From positions 434,001 to 498,000 of the forward strand of contig NZ_AP017929.1 of assembly GCF_002370355.1 (NCBI RefSeq): DNA of 64,000 nucleotides, given 5' to 3'. The position numbers and the translations under genes are program-made. The stretch comes from Latilactobacillus sakei subsp. sakei DSM 20017 = JCM 1157 (GTDB taxonomy: Bacteria; Bacillota; Bacilli; Lactobacillales; Lactobacillaceae). A model generated the notes under the pieces. That model did not search any database, was not told the DNA's origin, and was given only the letters and a program-made list of their open reading frames with translations. Every line of letters starts with the position of its first letter. Position 1 is the first letter of the stretch. Shown one piece after another: positions 34,418 through 42,208 of the stretch.

Positions 34418-35122
34418 TCACTTTTCACGTAACTTAAGGCCTAATTCAATCGACCGATCCACTAAGACGGATTGTGAATCAACTACTGGAAAATCATGGT
34501 CAGGTGCCCATTCTTGTGCCAGTGACAATTCTGTACAACCCAAAATAATCGCGTCGCATTGTGTTTGCATCTCCGCTAAAATAGCATGATATTTCTCAGG
34601 TTTCATCTGTGATTGGCCCTTGATATCATTGAAAATCAAATCCATCGTCCGTTCTTGCAAATCAAGACTAGGTTTCACCACTTCATAACCTTCAGCTAAC
34701 AATGCTTCATCATAAATCCCATCAGTCACAGTCCCTTTAGTACCCAAAATACCGATTCGTTTAGCATCTGGATAGGTTGTTTGAATACTCTTGACCGTTT
34801 CCCGAGGCATATGAACAATCGGTGCTGAGGCAGCTGCTTGCAAGTCGTCGTAAAAATAATGCGCTGTGTTGCAGGCAATGACAAAAAAGGCTGGTTTCAA
34901 AAGACTTTGTTGTTGAATATCTTCCAATAAATCAGGTTCTGGACTTGGTTGACTGTGGTCCATTAGATACGTCGACCGATCAGGAATTGTTGCGTGATTA
35001 ACCACGATATAGTTCAAGAAATCCTGATCTTTAGTCGTTGGTGTCCGTTGATTAAGAAGTCTGATATAACTTTCGGTTGCAGCCGTTCCCATGCCGCCGA
35101 GCACTGTAAAAAACTGTTTCAT
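34418..35122 (-). CDS. racD: Aspartate racemase
   Basis: A 234-residue cofactor-independent amino-acid racemase. The two catalytic cysteines are in I-A-C-N-T-A-H and I-L-G-C-T-E-L-S. The glycine-rich start is V-L-G-G-M-G-T-A-A-T. ATG at 35122 fits the family better than the one at 35134. The next gene upstream is a D-aspartate ligase, which would use the D-Asp product for the peptidoglycan cross-bridge; it overlaps the extended frame. Confidence 0.9.
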   Translation of the reverse strand: MKQFFTVLGGMGTAATESYIRLLNQRTPTTKDQDFLNYIVVNHATIPDRSTYLMDHSQPSPEPDLLEDIQQQSLLKPAFFVIACNTAHYFYDDLQAAASAPIVHMPRETVKSIQTTYPDAKRIGILGTKGTVTDGIYDEALLAEGYEVVKPSLDLQERTMDLIFNDIKGQSQMKPEKYHAILAEMQTQCDAIILGCTELSLAQEWAPDHDFPVVDSQSVLVDRSIELGLKLREK

Positions 35123-35130
35123 AGTCGCGA

Positions 35131-36384
35131 TCACCCTTTATTTTCTTTAAAATAACGTGCGAAGTTCTTACGATAATTGTGTAACATCCATTGTGTTAAT
35201 ACCCACCGTTTAGGGTTGTTATCTTTTGCATATTGGAAAGTTGTGCCATAACGACCCGCTTTGATTAAGGCTAAAGCCTTTGTCTTATCTTCGTTATCGC
35301 GCGCGTATTTTTCAAAAACACCCTTTGAAACACCTAACCAAAGTGCTGCTTGATCATTATCTTTATTAGCATAAACCGTTGCTTGGTCCTTCAATTCGCC
35401 AGTCACGTAATCCTTAACAACCCATTGTGCCAAGTTGTAACCATTCAATGTGACGAAGAAGCTACTACGGCCTTGACGTAAGTTGATTTCAAATAACTTG
35501 TAAGTTTGGTCACGTTCATCGTACTTCATGTCGAAGTTGGCATAACCCGTAAACTTGATGGCTTCCAAGAAAGTTTGAATTTGCTTGTAGATTGTTTCGT
35601 TGTATTCTGGCATGATGGCTACGTAATTCCCGATTGCTGATGGTGCGGGATCTTCCAATAATGGATGACCTAAACACATCATCTTCACTTGGTGGTTTTG
35701 ATCAACGTAGGCGTTTAAAACGCGCATCCGACTGTCATCCCCAGGGATGAAGTCTTGTAAAATCAGGTCTGATGTGTAGCCATTGTCGTAGATTTTTTTA
35801 ATAATCATATCGAATTCAGCTTGCGATTGAATCCGGAATGCTTTTTTACGACCTTCAAAATGAACATCTAACCATTCAACAGAGTTAGCGGGTTTTAACG
35901 CCACTGGGTAGCCAAAAGGTTGGTCCACTTGACCATCAAGCACCATTTGTTGCGTAATTGTCTTAGTCTTAGGATAAGGCAAGTCGAATTCTTCGCAAAC
36001 TTGGTAGAAGTTTTCCTTGTTATTCAAACGTTTTAATAAATCATAATCGATGTAAGGACAAACAAAGGCTGCTTCTAATTCTGTTTTATGTTTAGCAATT
36101 AATTCAGCGTACCCATCACCACAACCAATTAAAATCACTGGTTCTGTGTGTGTTTGATATTTTAAAATTAAGTCGCGCATCTTTTCAATGAAGACGGGAT
36201 CTTCACTGAAACCAGGTGTGATATCAACATCCACGATTTTTGTATAGCGCGTTGGGGCAAGCTCAGCACCGGCATAAGCTTGCACGGGTTTTCCTGTTAA
36301 TTCATAGAATGAGCGTGCCATTCCATAAACATTAAAATCACTACCGAGTAATACGGGTGTAAAATTAGCTTCAATTGTTGGCAT
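35131..36384 (-). CDS. D-aspartate ligase (ATP-grasp), peptidoglycan cross-bridge enzyme
   Basis: About 417 residues. ATP-grasp signatures are visible: P-V-A-L-K-P-A-N-S, L-I-L-Q-D-F-I-P-G-D-D, and F-E-I-N-L-R-Q-G-R-S-S near residue 315 for metal and ATP binding. Relatives (Enterococcus faecium Aslfm, Lactococcus AslA) attach the beta-carboxylate of D-Asp to the lysine of the peptidoglycan precursor. Adjacent racD strongly supports this. ATG at 36384 follows AGAGGTGAAAG; the GTG at 36393 is less likely. Confidence 0.9.
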   Translation of the reverse strand: MPTIEANFTPVLLGSDFNVYGMARSFYELTGKPVQAYAGAELAPTRYTKIVDVDITPGFSEDPVFIEKMRDLILKYQTHTEPVILIGCGDGYAELIAKHKTELEAAFVCPYIDYDLLKRLNNKENFYQVCEEFDLPYPKTKTITQQMVLDGQVDQPFGYPVALKPANSVEWLDVHFEGRKKAFRIQSQAEFDMIIKKIYDNGYTSDLILQDFIPGDDSRMRVLNAYVDQNHQVKMMCLGHPLLEDPAPSAIGNYVAIMPEYNETIYKQIQTFLEAIKFTGYANFDMKYDERDQTYKLFEINLRQGRSSFFVTLNGYNLAQWVVKDYVTGELKDQATVYANKDNDQAALWLGVSKGVFEKYARDNEDKTKALALIKAGRYGTTFQYAKDNNPKRWVLTQWMLHNYRKNFARYFKENKG

Positions 36385-36568
36385 TACTTTCACCTCTTAG
36401 AAATAATGCCTCTAGTATACCACGAACGCCTTGTCGAGAGACATCCTCTTTACCTTTTCATAAATATAACAGAATTGTCACGCTAGCTTCAATTTCGTTA
36501 GTTCGTTCGATGGTGAGAACCACTTGTCGATGCTAAACTAAATTTATCATCTACTTGGAGGGATTATT

Positions 36569-36712
36569 ATGTCAAAGAAAGCGCGTCTACTCGCAGTATT
36601 AGTTGGAATCGTATGTGTCGGTTACTTAATCGCAAGCCAGTCAATCAACGATCAATCTGCGGCGCAATCTGATCGCCAAGAACGACAAAGCATCCATAAG
36701 ATGGCCCGTTAA
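36569..36712 (+). CDS. Small single-span membrane protein (47 aa)
   Basis: ATG at 36569 follows TTGGAGGGA. The product M-S-K-K-A-R-L then a hydrophobic span (L-L-A-V-L-V-G-I-V-C-V-G-Y-L-I-A) and a polar Q/S/R-rich tail fit a small inner-membrane protein or secreted peptide. Too short for confident homology. Apart from this gene, 36394-36796 shows nothing else I can name. Confidence 0.55.
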   Translation: MSKKARLLAVLVGIVCVGYLIASQSINDQSAAQSDRQERQSIHKMAR

Positions 36713-36796
36713 TCGTTAAGTGACTATACGACTTTGTTGTCATCAAGCATTTGATTGTAGTACAATGAAGGTACTGAATTTTAAGGATGTGCCAAA

Positions 36797-37408
36797 ATGT
36801 CAAATAAAGCAAAAGAATTTTGGAAATCAACATTACAAATTGTCCTATTAGCCGCTGTCATGGTGGGTATTTCACAGTTATTATTAACCTTCGTGATTTC
36901 CAATGAACAAGTTTTTGGACCTTCAATGCAACCGAACTTTACACAAAATGATCGCGTTATCGCGCTTCGCCACGCCAAACTCAAACGGGGCGATGTCGTC
37001 ATTCTCAAAGCACCTGATGCTAAAGGGGAATTCTATATCAAACGAATCGTCGGAATGCCTGGCGATACCGTTCGATTCGATCGCGACCAGCTATACATCA
37101 ATGGTAAAAAAGTCAGCGAACCATATCTCAAAGCCTATAAGGCTGATTTTTCAACCTACCTCGCTGGTTCAGATTACTTCACACTTAACCCCAAAACAAA
37201 CGGCCCCACTTTCGATCTCAAAGATGTCTTAGGTCAAAAGAAAGTCCCAGCTCATCACTACTTCGTCATGGGTGATAACCGGACCGTTTCTAAGGATAGT
37301 CGTTACAAAGAAGTCGGCTTCATCAGTGATGATGCCTCAGCTTATAACGGGATCCAAGGGGTCGTTAAGTTACGTTACTGGCCAATTACGAAATTTAAAA
37401 TCTATTAG
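36797..37408 (+). CDS. lepB: Signal peptidase I
   Basis: A 203-residue type I signal peptidase. One N-terminal membrane segment (residues ~12-32) is followed by the catalytic serine in G-P-S-M-Q-P and the lysine in Y-I-K-R-I-V-G-M-P-G-D. Box E is M-G-D-N-R-T-V-S-K-D-S-R. It cleaves signal peptides on the outer membrane face. AAGGATGTG gives a weak ribosome site. Two ~115-bp structured repeats follow its stop. Confidence 0.93.
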   Translation: MSNKAKEFWKSTLQIVLLAAVMVGISQLLLTFVISNEQVFGPSMQPNFTQNDRVIALRHAKLKRGDVVILKAPDAKGEFYIKRIVGMPGDTVRFDRDQLYINGKKVSEPYLKAYKADFSTYLAGSDYFTLNPKTNGPTFDLKDVLGQKKVPAHHYFVMGDNRTVSKDSRYKEVGFISDDASAYNGIQGVVKLRYWPITKFKIY

Positions 37409-37409
37409 A

Positions 37410-37522
37410 AGTGCGTTGTCAGTGGTTAGCTTTTGAGCATTTGCAGAACTTAGCGAATTGGTGATGGAATCACCGGTTTGATAAGTTTAGCAAAGCACAG
37501 AAAGCTACTGACAAAAGCACGT
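37410..37522 (+). repeat. Structured intergenic repeat R1 (subtype A)
   Basis: Nested complementary arms fold almost end to end: GTGC/GCAC, GTCAGT/ACTGAC, TAGCTTT/AAAGCTA, TTTGC/GCAAA, AACTTA/TAAGTT and the tip GGTGAT/ATCACC. Unpaired GCGAAT and GTTTGA flank the tip. It ends GCACGTT. Subtype partner is 45243-45357, with compensatory stem changes. Confidence 0.85.
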
Positions 37523-37530
37523 TAAAAAAG

Positions 37531-37637
37531 AAGTGCGTTTAAAACGCTTTGACTTTGAGCATTAGCACAGCTCGGTGAATAACTGCTGCAGGCAGTTGTT
37601 TGACGAGTGACGCTAAGCACAGAAGTCAGTTTCAAAT
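37531..37637 (+). repeat. Structured intergenic repeat R2 (subtype B, 3' end clipped)
   Basis: Same layout as R5 (45122-45234): AAACGCTTTGACTT pairs with AAGTCAGTTT, AGCTCG pairs with CGAGTGACGCT, and the tip is AACTGC/GCAGTT. The usual GCACGTT ending is absent; the copy runs into the terminator at 37640. Confidence 0.82.
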
Positions 37638-37639
37638 AT

Positions 37640-37684
37640 CAAAAAGAACCCGGACAAATTAATTTGTCCGGGTTCTTTATTTTT
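37640..37684. terminator. Bidirectional terminator
   Basis: AAAAAGAACCCGGACAAATT and AATTTGTCCGGGTTCTTT are perfectly complementary, between lepB with its repeats and the YfcC-type gene. Confidence 0.92.
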
Positions 37685-39214
37685 TTATAGATAAACACTG
37701 ATGCCGAGTAAAATCATAGCTAACAGACCGATTGCTAACATCAATGGTAGCACAAACTTCAACCATTTATCGAACGTGACATGGACCATCGCTAAGGATG
37801 CTAAAACCAAACCAGTTGGTGTGATAAATGACATGATCCCTTGCCCCCAGTTATAGGCACTGATAATCACATCGCGGTGAACGCCAACCACATCGGCCAA
37901 CGGTGCCATGACCGGCATCGAAAGGACAGCCAAGCCGGAACTCGATGGGATAAAGAACCCTAATAGGATGAAGACGAAGAACATCACGGTTGAGAAGATG
38001 ACCCCACTCATATGTGAAACCCCATTGCTGAGCCAGAAAAGTAACGTATCACTAATCTGAGCTTGTTCCATGATAATCGTCACACCCCGTGCAAGGGCGA
38101 TGACCAAGGCAACTCCTAGTAAATCAGAAGCGCCGGCCACAAATTCACCCACGAAGTCTTTTTCCGATAAGCCAGAAATGAAGGCTAAAATAAAGGTAAT
38201 GGCCAAGAATAAGGCCGAAATTTCATTGAAGAGCCAGCCCCATTCCTTAACGCCAAAGACCATGATGACAAAACCGGCCGCAAAGATGATCAACATTAAT
38301 TTCTTCCGGAAATCAAACTTAGGCACGACGTTATTTTCTTGATCACCCAAGAAATGAGCTTCTAATTCTGCTTTTTGACTATAAATTAATGATTTTTCAG
38401 GATCCTTTTTTACTTTTTCAGCATAGCGAATGGTATAGAAGATACACATCGCAGTCCCGATGACGAGCATCACGATTCTGAGGCCCATCCCTTCTGTAAA
38501 ACTAATCCCGGCAGTGTTCGACGCGATAACAACTGAGAACGGGTTCACCGTTGACGCCATTGTCCCGATTGAACTACCTAAATAAATCGCGGCGATTGCG
38601 ACCAGCGCATCGTAGCCAGCCGCCATGAAAATTGGCACTAAAATGGGATAAAAGGCAATCGTTTCTTCGGCAAGACCGAAAGTGGTCCCCCCGAGTGCGA
38701 TTAAACTCGTCACAATCACGATCAACCAAGCTTCACGGCCTTTTAACTTCTTAGATAGGGCAGCCATTCCGGCAGCAAATGCCCCGGTTTTATTCACGAC
38801 GCCCACAATTCCCCCTAAAATAAGTACGAAGGTTATAATATCGATTGTTTCAGCCAAGCCTTGAATAGGCGCATTCAAGAACTGCTTAACCGCACCAAAA
38901 AGGCCGGTGTTGGCTTTTTTCAAATGTTGATACGTATTCGGAATCGCTACGGGTTTGTATACGGAGCCATCCTTAAATTTCGCTAAACTCGTATTAACAT
39001 GGTACTTCTTGAGTGTTGCTTGCGTCCCGGGAGCCGTTGATTCGCGGCCGGTTGGGCTAGTAATGGTAAAATTATTGCTTTGGGTATTATATTGTAAACT
39101 CGCGTACTTCCCAGACGGCATGAAATAGGTCAAAATCATCACTAATAATAAGACCAATAAAATCACCGTATAGGCGCTTGGAAAAGTAAAATGATGTCGT
39201 TTCTTCGTTGCCAT
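37685..39214 (-). CDS. YfcC-family (C4-dicarboxylate/amino-acid carrier-like) transporter
   Basis: About 509 residues with 11-13 hydrophobic segments. It fits the YfcC/ArcD-like superfamily: an extracytoplasmic insertion after TM1, then I-I-T-F-V-L-I-L-G-G-I-V-G-V-V-N-K-T-G-A, A-E-E-T-I-A-F-Y-P-I-L-V-P and I-P-S-S-S-G-L-A-V-L-S-M-P. Family members move arginine/ornithine, peptides or dicarboxylates; the substrate is not predictable. ATG at 39214 follows AAGGAGGAGC. Confidence 0.85.
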   Translation of the reverse strand: MATKKRHHFTFPSAYTVILLVLLLVMILTYFMPSGKYASLQYNTQSNNFTITSPTGRESTAPGTQATLKKYHVNTSLAKFKDGSVYKPVAIPNTYQHLKKANTGLFGAVKQFLNAPIQGLAETIDIITFVLILGGIVGVVNKTGAFAAGMAALSKKLKGREAWLIVIVTSLIALGGTTFGLAEETIAFYPILVPIFMAAGYDALVAIAAIYLGSSIGTMASTVNPFSVVIASNTAGISFTEGMGLRIVMLVIGTAMCIFYTIRYAEKVKKDPEKSLIYSQKAELEAHFLGDQENNVVPKFDFRKKLMLIIFAAGFVIMVFGVKEWGWLFNEISALFLAITFILAFISGLSEKDFVGEFVAGASDLLGVALVIALARGVTIIMEQAQISDTLLFWLSNGVSHMSGVIFSTVMFFVFILLGFFIPSSSGLAVLSMPVMAPLADVVGVHRDVIISAYNWGQGIMSFITPTGLVLASLAMVHVTFDKWLKFVLPLMLAIGLLAMILLGISVYL

Positions 39215-39322
39215 TGTCGCTCCTCCTTTATAAATCACTGGTATACCTCTAATACTAGAAGATTATGACAGTGTCGTCAATCAATTACCCGCTTTATTTA
39301 AACCGCTTTCTATTTTTTAACC

Positions 39323-39357
39323 TTGGGTTTGCGCTTAATCTGTGCTAGAATAGCACA
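39323..39357 (+). promoter_or_regulatory. MFS gene promoter with operator-like palindrome
   Basis: TTGGGT (39323-39328), a 17-bp spacer and TAGAAT (39346-39351). The palindrome TGTGCTA-GAA-TAGCACA (39341-39357) covers the -10 box and would suit a repressor. Confidence 0.65.
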
Positions 39358-39369
39358 AAGCAAAATAAG

Positions 39370-39392
39370 GGCCGACAGAGAGCGGCCTTTTT
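39370..39392 (+). terminator. Possible leader terminator/attenuator before the MFS gene
   Basis: GGCCG and CGGCC arms enclose an 8-nt loop and are followed by TTTTT, directly abutting the GGAGG ribosome site of the MFS gene. A terminator inside a short leader suggests attenuation, but the stem is only 5 bp. Confidence 0.45.
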
Positions 39393-39407
39393 GGAGGAAA
39401 ATTGAAT

Positions 39408-40631
39408 ATGAAAACTATCACGGCACACAGCCAACATCGATTAACAAGCTACCAGTCTAAGGTGGTCGCCTCAACGACCGCCGGGTTCGGACTCGAAAAC
39501 ATGGACGTTATGTTCTTGTCTTTTGCCTTATCGTCCATTATTGCTGAGTTACACCTCAGCGGCACCCAAGCAGGACTGATCGCAACGATTACTAATATCG
39601 GGATGTTGTTAGGTGGCGTTTTTTTTGGCGTTTTAGCCGATCGCGTCGGGCACATTAAGACGTTCACCTACACGATTTTTATCTTCGCCTTTGCTACGGC
39701 AGCAATGTATTTCGCAAATTCACTCACCCTCATCTACCTTTGTCGCTTTTTAGCCGGGATTGGTGCTGGTGGTGAATATGGGATTGGCATGACCGTTCTT
39801 GCGGAAAGCTTTCCCAAAAAACAACTCGGGCGCGTTTCGTCGTACGTCGGTGTTGCCGGTCAATTAGGCGCAATTGCCGCCTCACTTTTGGCCGCTTGGG
39901 TATTGCCTCAATACGGTTGGCACGCACTATTTTTATTCGGATTATTCCCAGTGATTATCACCTTCTTCATTCGGCATCACTTAGTCGAAAGTCGCAGCTT
40001 TGACACCGACGAAGCACGACCTAAAGGCCAAATTAAAGCCCTCTTCAAAACGCGTCAATTAACGCATCAAACATTAGCTTTAATGGTTATGGCAGTGGTT
40101 CAAATCGCTGGGTACTTCGGGTTAATGAACTGGTTGCCAACAATGATGCAACAACAGTTACACCTCAGTGTTGCTGGCTCTTCCACCTGGATGCTCGCAA
40201 CAATTGTCGGGATGTCAGCCGGTATGTTAACCTTTGGTTGGATTCTCGATCGCATCGGCCCCCGCGTTGCTTTTAGCGGCTTCTTACTCGCTTCTGCAGC
40301 TGGCGTCTACGTGTTGACCTTACCTAAAAATATGACCGGCCTCTTGATTGTCGGTGCGCTTGTCGGCTATTTTTCAAACGGGATGTTCGCCGGCTACGGA
40401 GCGATTGTTAGTCGCCTCTACCCCGCCGAAGTTCGGGCAACTGCCAATAACGTCATCATGAACGTTGGTCGCTGTGTCGGTGGGTTTTCAAGCGTCATTA
40501 TCGGCTGGTTACTGGATCACTATTCCATTCTAACCGTCATGTTATTCATCTCGACGCTCTATCTAATCAGCTTCGTCGTGATGCTCACCGTCCAAAATTT
40601 AAAAGCGGAACGCTATTTTAACCATCTGTAA
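39408..40631 (+). CDS. MFS transporter, metabolite:H+ symporter type
   Basis: About 407 residues with 12 hydrophobic segments. MFS signature F-F-G-V-L-A-D-R-V-G-H-I-K lies between TM2 and TM3; R-F-L-A-G-I-G-A-G-G-E-Y-G and the mirror motif G-W-I-L-D-R-I-G-P-R-V follow. These resemble the aromatic-acid/sugar porter branches. ATG at 39408 is 10 bases after GGAGG; a TTG at 39402 is the alternative. Substrate unknown. Repeat R3 lies just after the stop. Confidence 0.88.
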   Translation: MKTITAHSQHRLTSYQSKVVASTTAGFGLENMDVMFLSFALSSIIAELHLSGTQAGLIATITNIGMLLGGVFFGVLADRVGHIKTFTYTIFIFAFATAAMYFANSLTLIYLCRFLAGIGAGGEYGIGMTVLAESFPKKQLGRVSSYVGVAGQLGAIAASLLAAWVLPQYGWHALFLFGLFPVIITFFIRHHLVESRSFDTDEARPKGQIKALFKTRQLTHQTLALMVMAVVQIAGYFGLMNWLPTMMQQQLHLSVAGSSTWMLATIVGMSAGMLTFGWILDRIGPRVAFSGFLLASAAGVYVLTLPKNMTGLLIVGALVGYFSNGMFAGYGAIVSRLYPAEVRATANNVIMNVGRCVGGFSSVIIGWLLDHYSILTVMLFISTLYLISFVVMLTVQNLKAERYFNHL

Positions 40632-40636
40632 AAAAG

Positions 40637-40754
40637 AAAGTGTTATATAAGTCGGGTATATCCTGAGGATTAACAGAGGGTGGCGAATGATTGCTGTAAG
40701 CAATCGTTTGACATTCGGCGTTAACCACAAGGATATGACTTATATAACACGTTT
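40637..40754 (+). repeat. Structured intergenic repeat R3 (subtype C)
   Basis: Outer arms GTGTTATATAAGTC and GACTTATATAACAC are perfect complements. The core contains GAGGATTAAC, GCGAAT, tip GATTGC/GCAATC, GTTTGAC and GTTAACCACA. Ends in CACGTTT like the others. Confidence 0.85.
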
Positions 40755-40776
40755 AGACTATAAAAATTCGGGTATC

Positions 40777-40823
40777 AAAAAAGGGGTTGGGACAAAAATA
40801 AATTTTGTCCCAACCCCTTTTTT
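40777..40823. terminator. Bidirectional terminator
   Basis: AAAAAAGGGGTTGGGACAAA and its complement flank AATAAATT between the convergent MFS and YitT genes. Confidence 0.92.
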
Positions 40824-40847
40824 ATTGTTTAAAACGCACGCTTATTT

Positions 40848-41696
40848 TTATAAACTGCCGCCACGGACTTCTGCTATGTTGCCGACTATCGTAAACGCTA
40901 GCGGGTCCACTTCGTGAATTTTATTAATGATGTGTTGGTAGGCCTGATTTTCGACCACTAACATCAACATTTGCTTGTCTTCGTTAGAGTAACCACCTGT
41001 TACGTCAAAGATTGTCACACCGACATCAGCTTCTTCCACCAAATGTTCTTTGATAGTTGCCAACTGTTCGTTACTCATCACGTAGAGCACTTTTTTCCGG
41101 TTAAGACCTGTTTCGATATAATTCATCGTAATCAATGTCAAAATCGATGAACAGGTTGCTAACATAAAGGTTTCGAAACCAGAAACAAAAACATTGGCAA
41201 AACAAACTAATAAATCAACGACCAACAAGCTTAATGCTGGTTTAATATTGAAATACTTCTTAAAAATTAATGGTGGCACGGTTGACCCGCCACTAGATGC
41301 ATCAATTCGATATAACAAGGCGATTCCGGCAGCATATACCACACTCCCGATAATAATCGCCAACAGTTTATCTTCAATCACCATCGCCTGCGGAGTGATG
41401 GCCAAACAAACTGGTAACATAAAACTACCAAAGAGGATTCTTAACGTGGTCTTTTTATCGAGGAGAAAATAAGCTAAGATCAGCATCCCGATGTTGATCA
41501 CTAAGACCACCGTCGAAATCCGCCAGCCCATTAATTCCTCTAATAAAATTCCCACACCGGTTGCCCCACCGGCTGCTACTTCGTGGGGGGCAAAGAAGAG
41601 TTGGATCCCAATTGCAATTATTTCTAACGCAATTAAGATTAAACCCATTTGCAGCATCGTCTGTTTCAAATTTGATAAACGCATCGCTTCACTCAT
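40848..41696 (-). CDS. YitT-family membrane protein (DUF161/DUF2179)
   Basis: A 282-residue protein. Five or six hydrophobic segments include G-G-A-T-G-V-G-I-L-L-E-E-L and R-I-D-A-S-S-G-G-S-T-V-P-P, the YitT membrane signatures. The C-terminal soluble DUF2179 domain has V-T-I-F-D-V-T-G-G-Y-S-N-E-D. The biochemical role is unknown. Confidence 0.9.
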   Translation of the reverse strand: MSEAMRLSNLKQTMLQMGLILIALEIIAIGIQLFFAPHEVAAGGATGVGILLEELMGWRISTVVLVINIGMLILAYFLLDKKTTLRILFGSFMLPVCLAITPQAMVIEDKLLAIIIGSVVYAAGIALLYRIDASSGGSTVPPLIFKKYFNIKPALSLLVVDLLVCFANVFVSGFETFMLATCSSILTLITMNYIETGLNRKKVLYVMSNEQLATIKEHLVEEADVGVTIFDVTGGYSNEDKQMLMLVVENQAYQHIINKIHEVDPLAFTIVGNIAEVRGGSL

Positions 41697-41767
41697 TTCT
41701 TTTTTGGATTGTTACCATAAGTATATACGAATATCAAATAATATGCCACTTTGACGCTTTTAAGTAA

Positions 41768-42175
41768 CTAGTCTTGTGCTAAAGCTGCTAATTTCCGAGC
41801 GGTGTTGGCATTGCGGATTGTAATCCACTGGTAAAGTGCCTTATTTTTAACAATTGTCGCCCAGCGCGTGCGCCCGTGTGTCTTAACAGGTGCACTCCAG
41901 AAAACAAACTGCCCCGTAACAGCAACCTGCTCATAATCAGCCGTAACAATTGCAATTCGGACTGAAAAGCCAAACGTCGTGACCATCAATTGATCACAAA
42001 CCGCCACCAATTCCGTCAGTTCTGTTTCGGGTGTTTCAAATAACACATTACCACTATTAATATAGGTCCGCACATTCGTAAACCCGGCATCTTCAAACGC
42101 GGTCCGTAACAAGTTCATCTGAACTTTTCGCTTACCGCCAACATTAATTCCCCGTAATAATGCGATATACTGCAT
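41768..42175 (-). CDS. DUF1697-family protein, shortened
   Basis: A 135-residue protein with the DUF1697 N terminus (Y-I-A-L-L-R-G-I-N-V-G-G-K-R-K-V, then Y-I-N-S-G-N-V-L-F) and the late F-W-S-A-P and Y-Q-W-I-T-I-R-N-A-N-T-A-R-K-L motifs. Family members are usually about 170-180 residues. The region between Q-F-V-F-W-S and T-R-W-A-T is short, so there may be an internal deletion. Function unknown. Confidence 0.8.
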   Translation of the reverse strand: MQYIALLRGINVGGKRKVQMNLLRTAFEDAGFTNVRTYINSGNVLFETPETELTELVAVCDQLMVTTFGFSVRIAIVTADYEQVAVTGQFVFWSAPVKTHGRTRWATIVKNKALYQWITIRNANTARKLAALAQD

Positions 42176-42208
42176 CTTCGCGCCTCGTTTCTACTTAGTT
42201 ACTAATCA

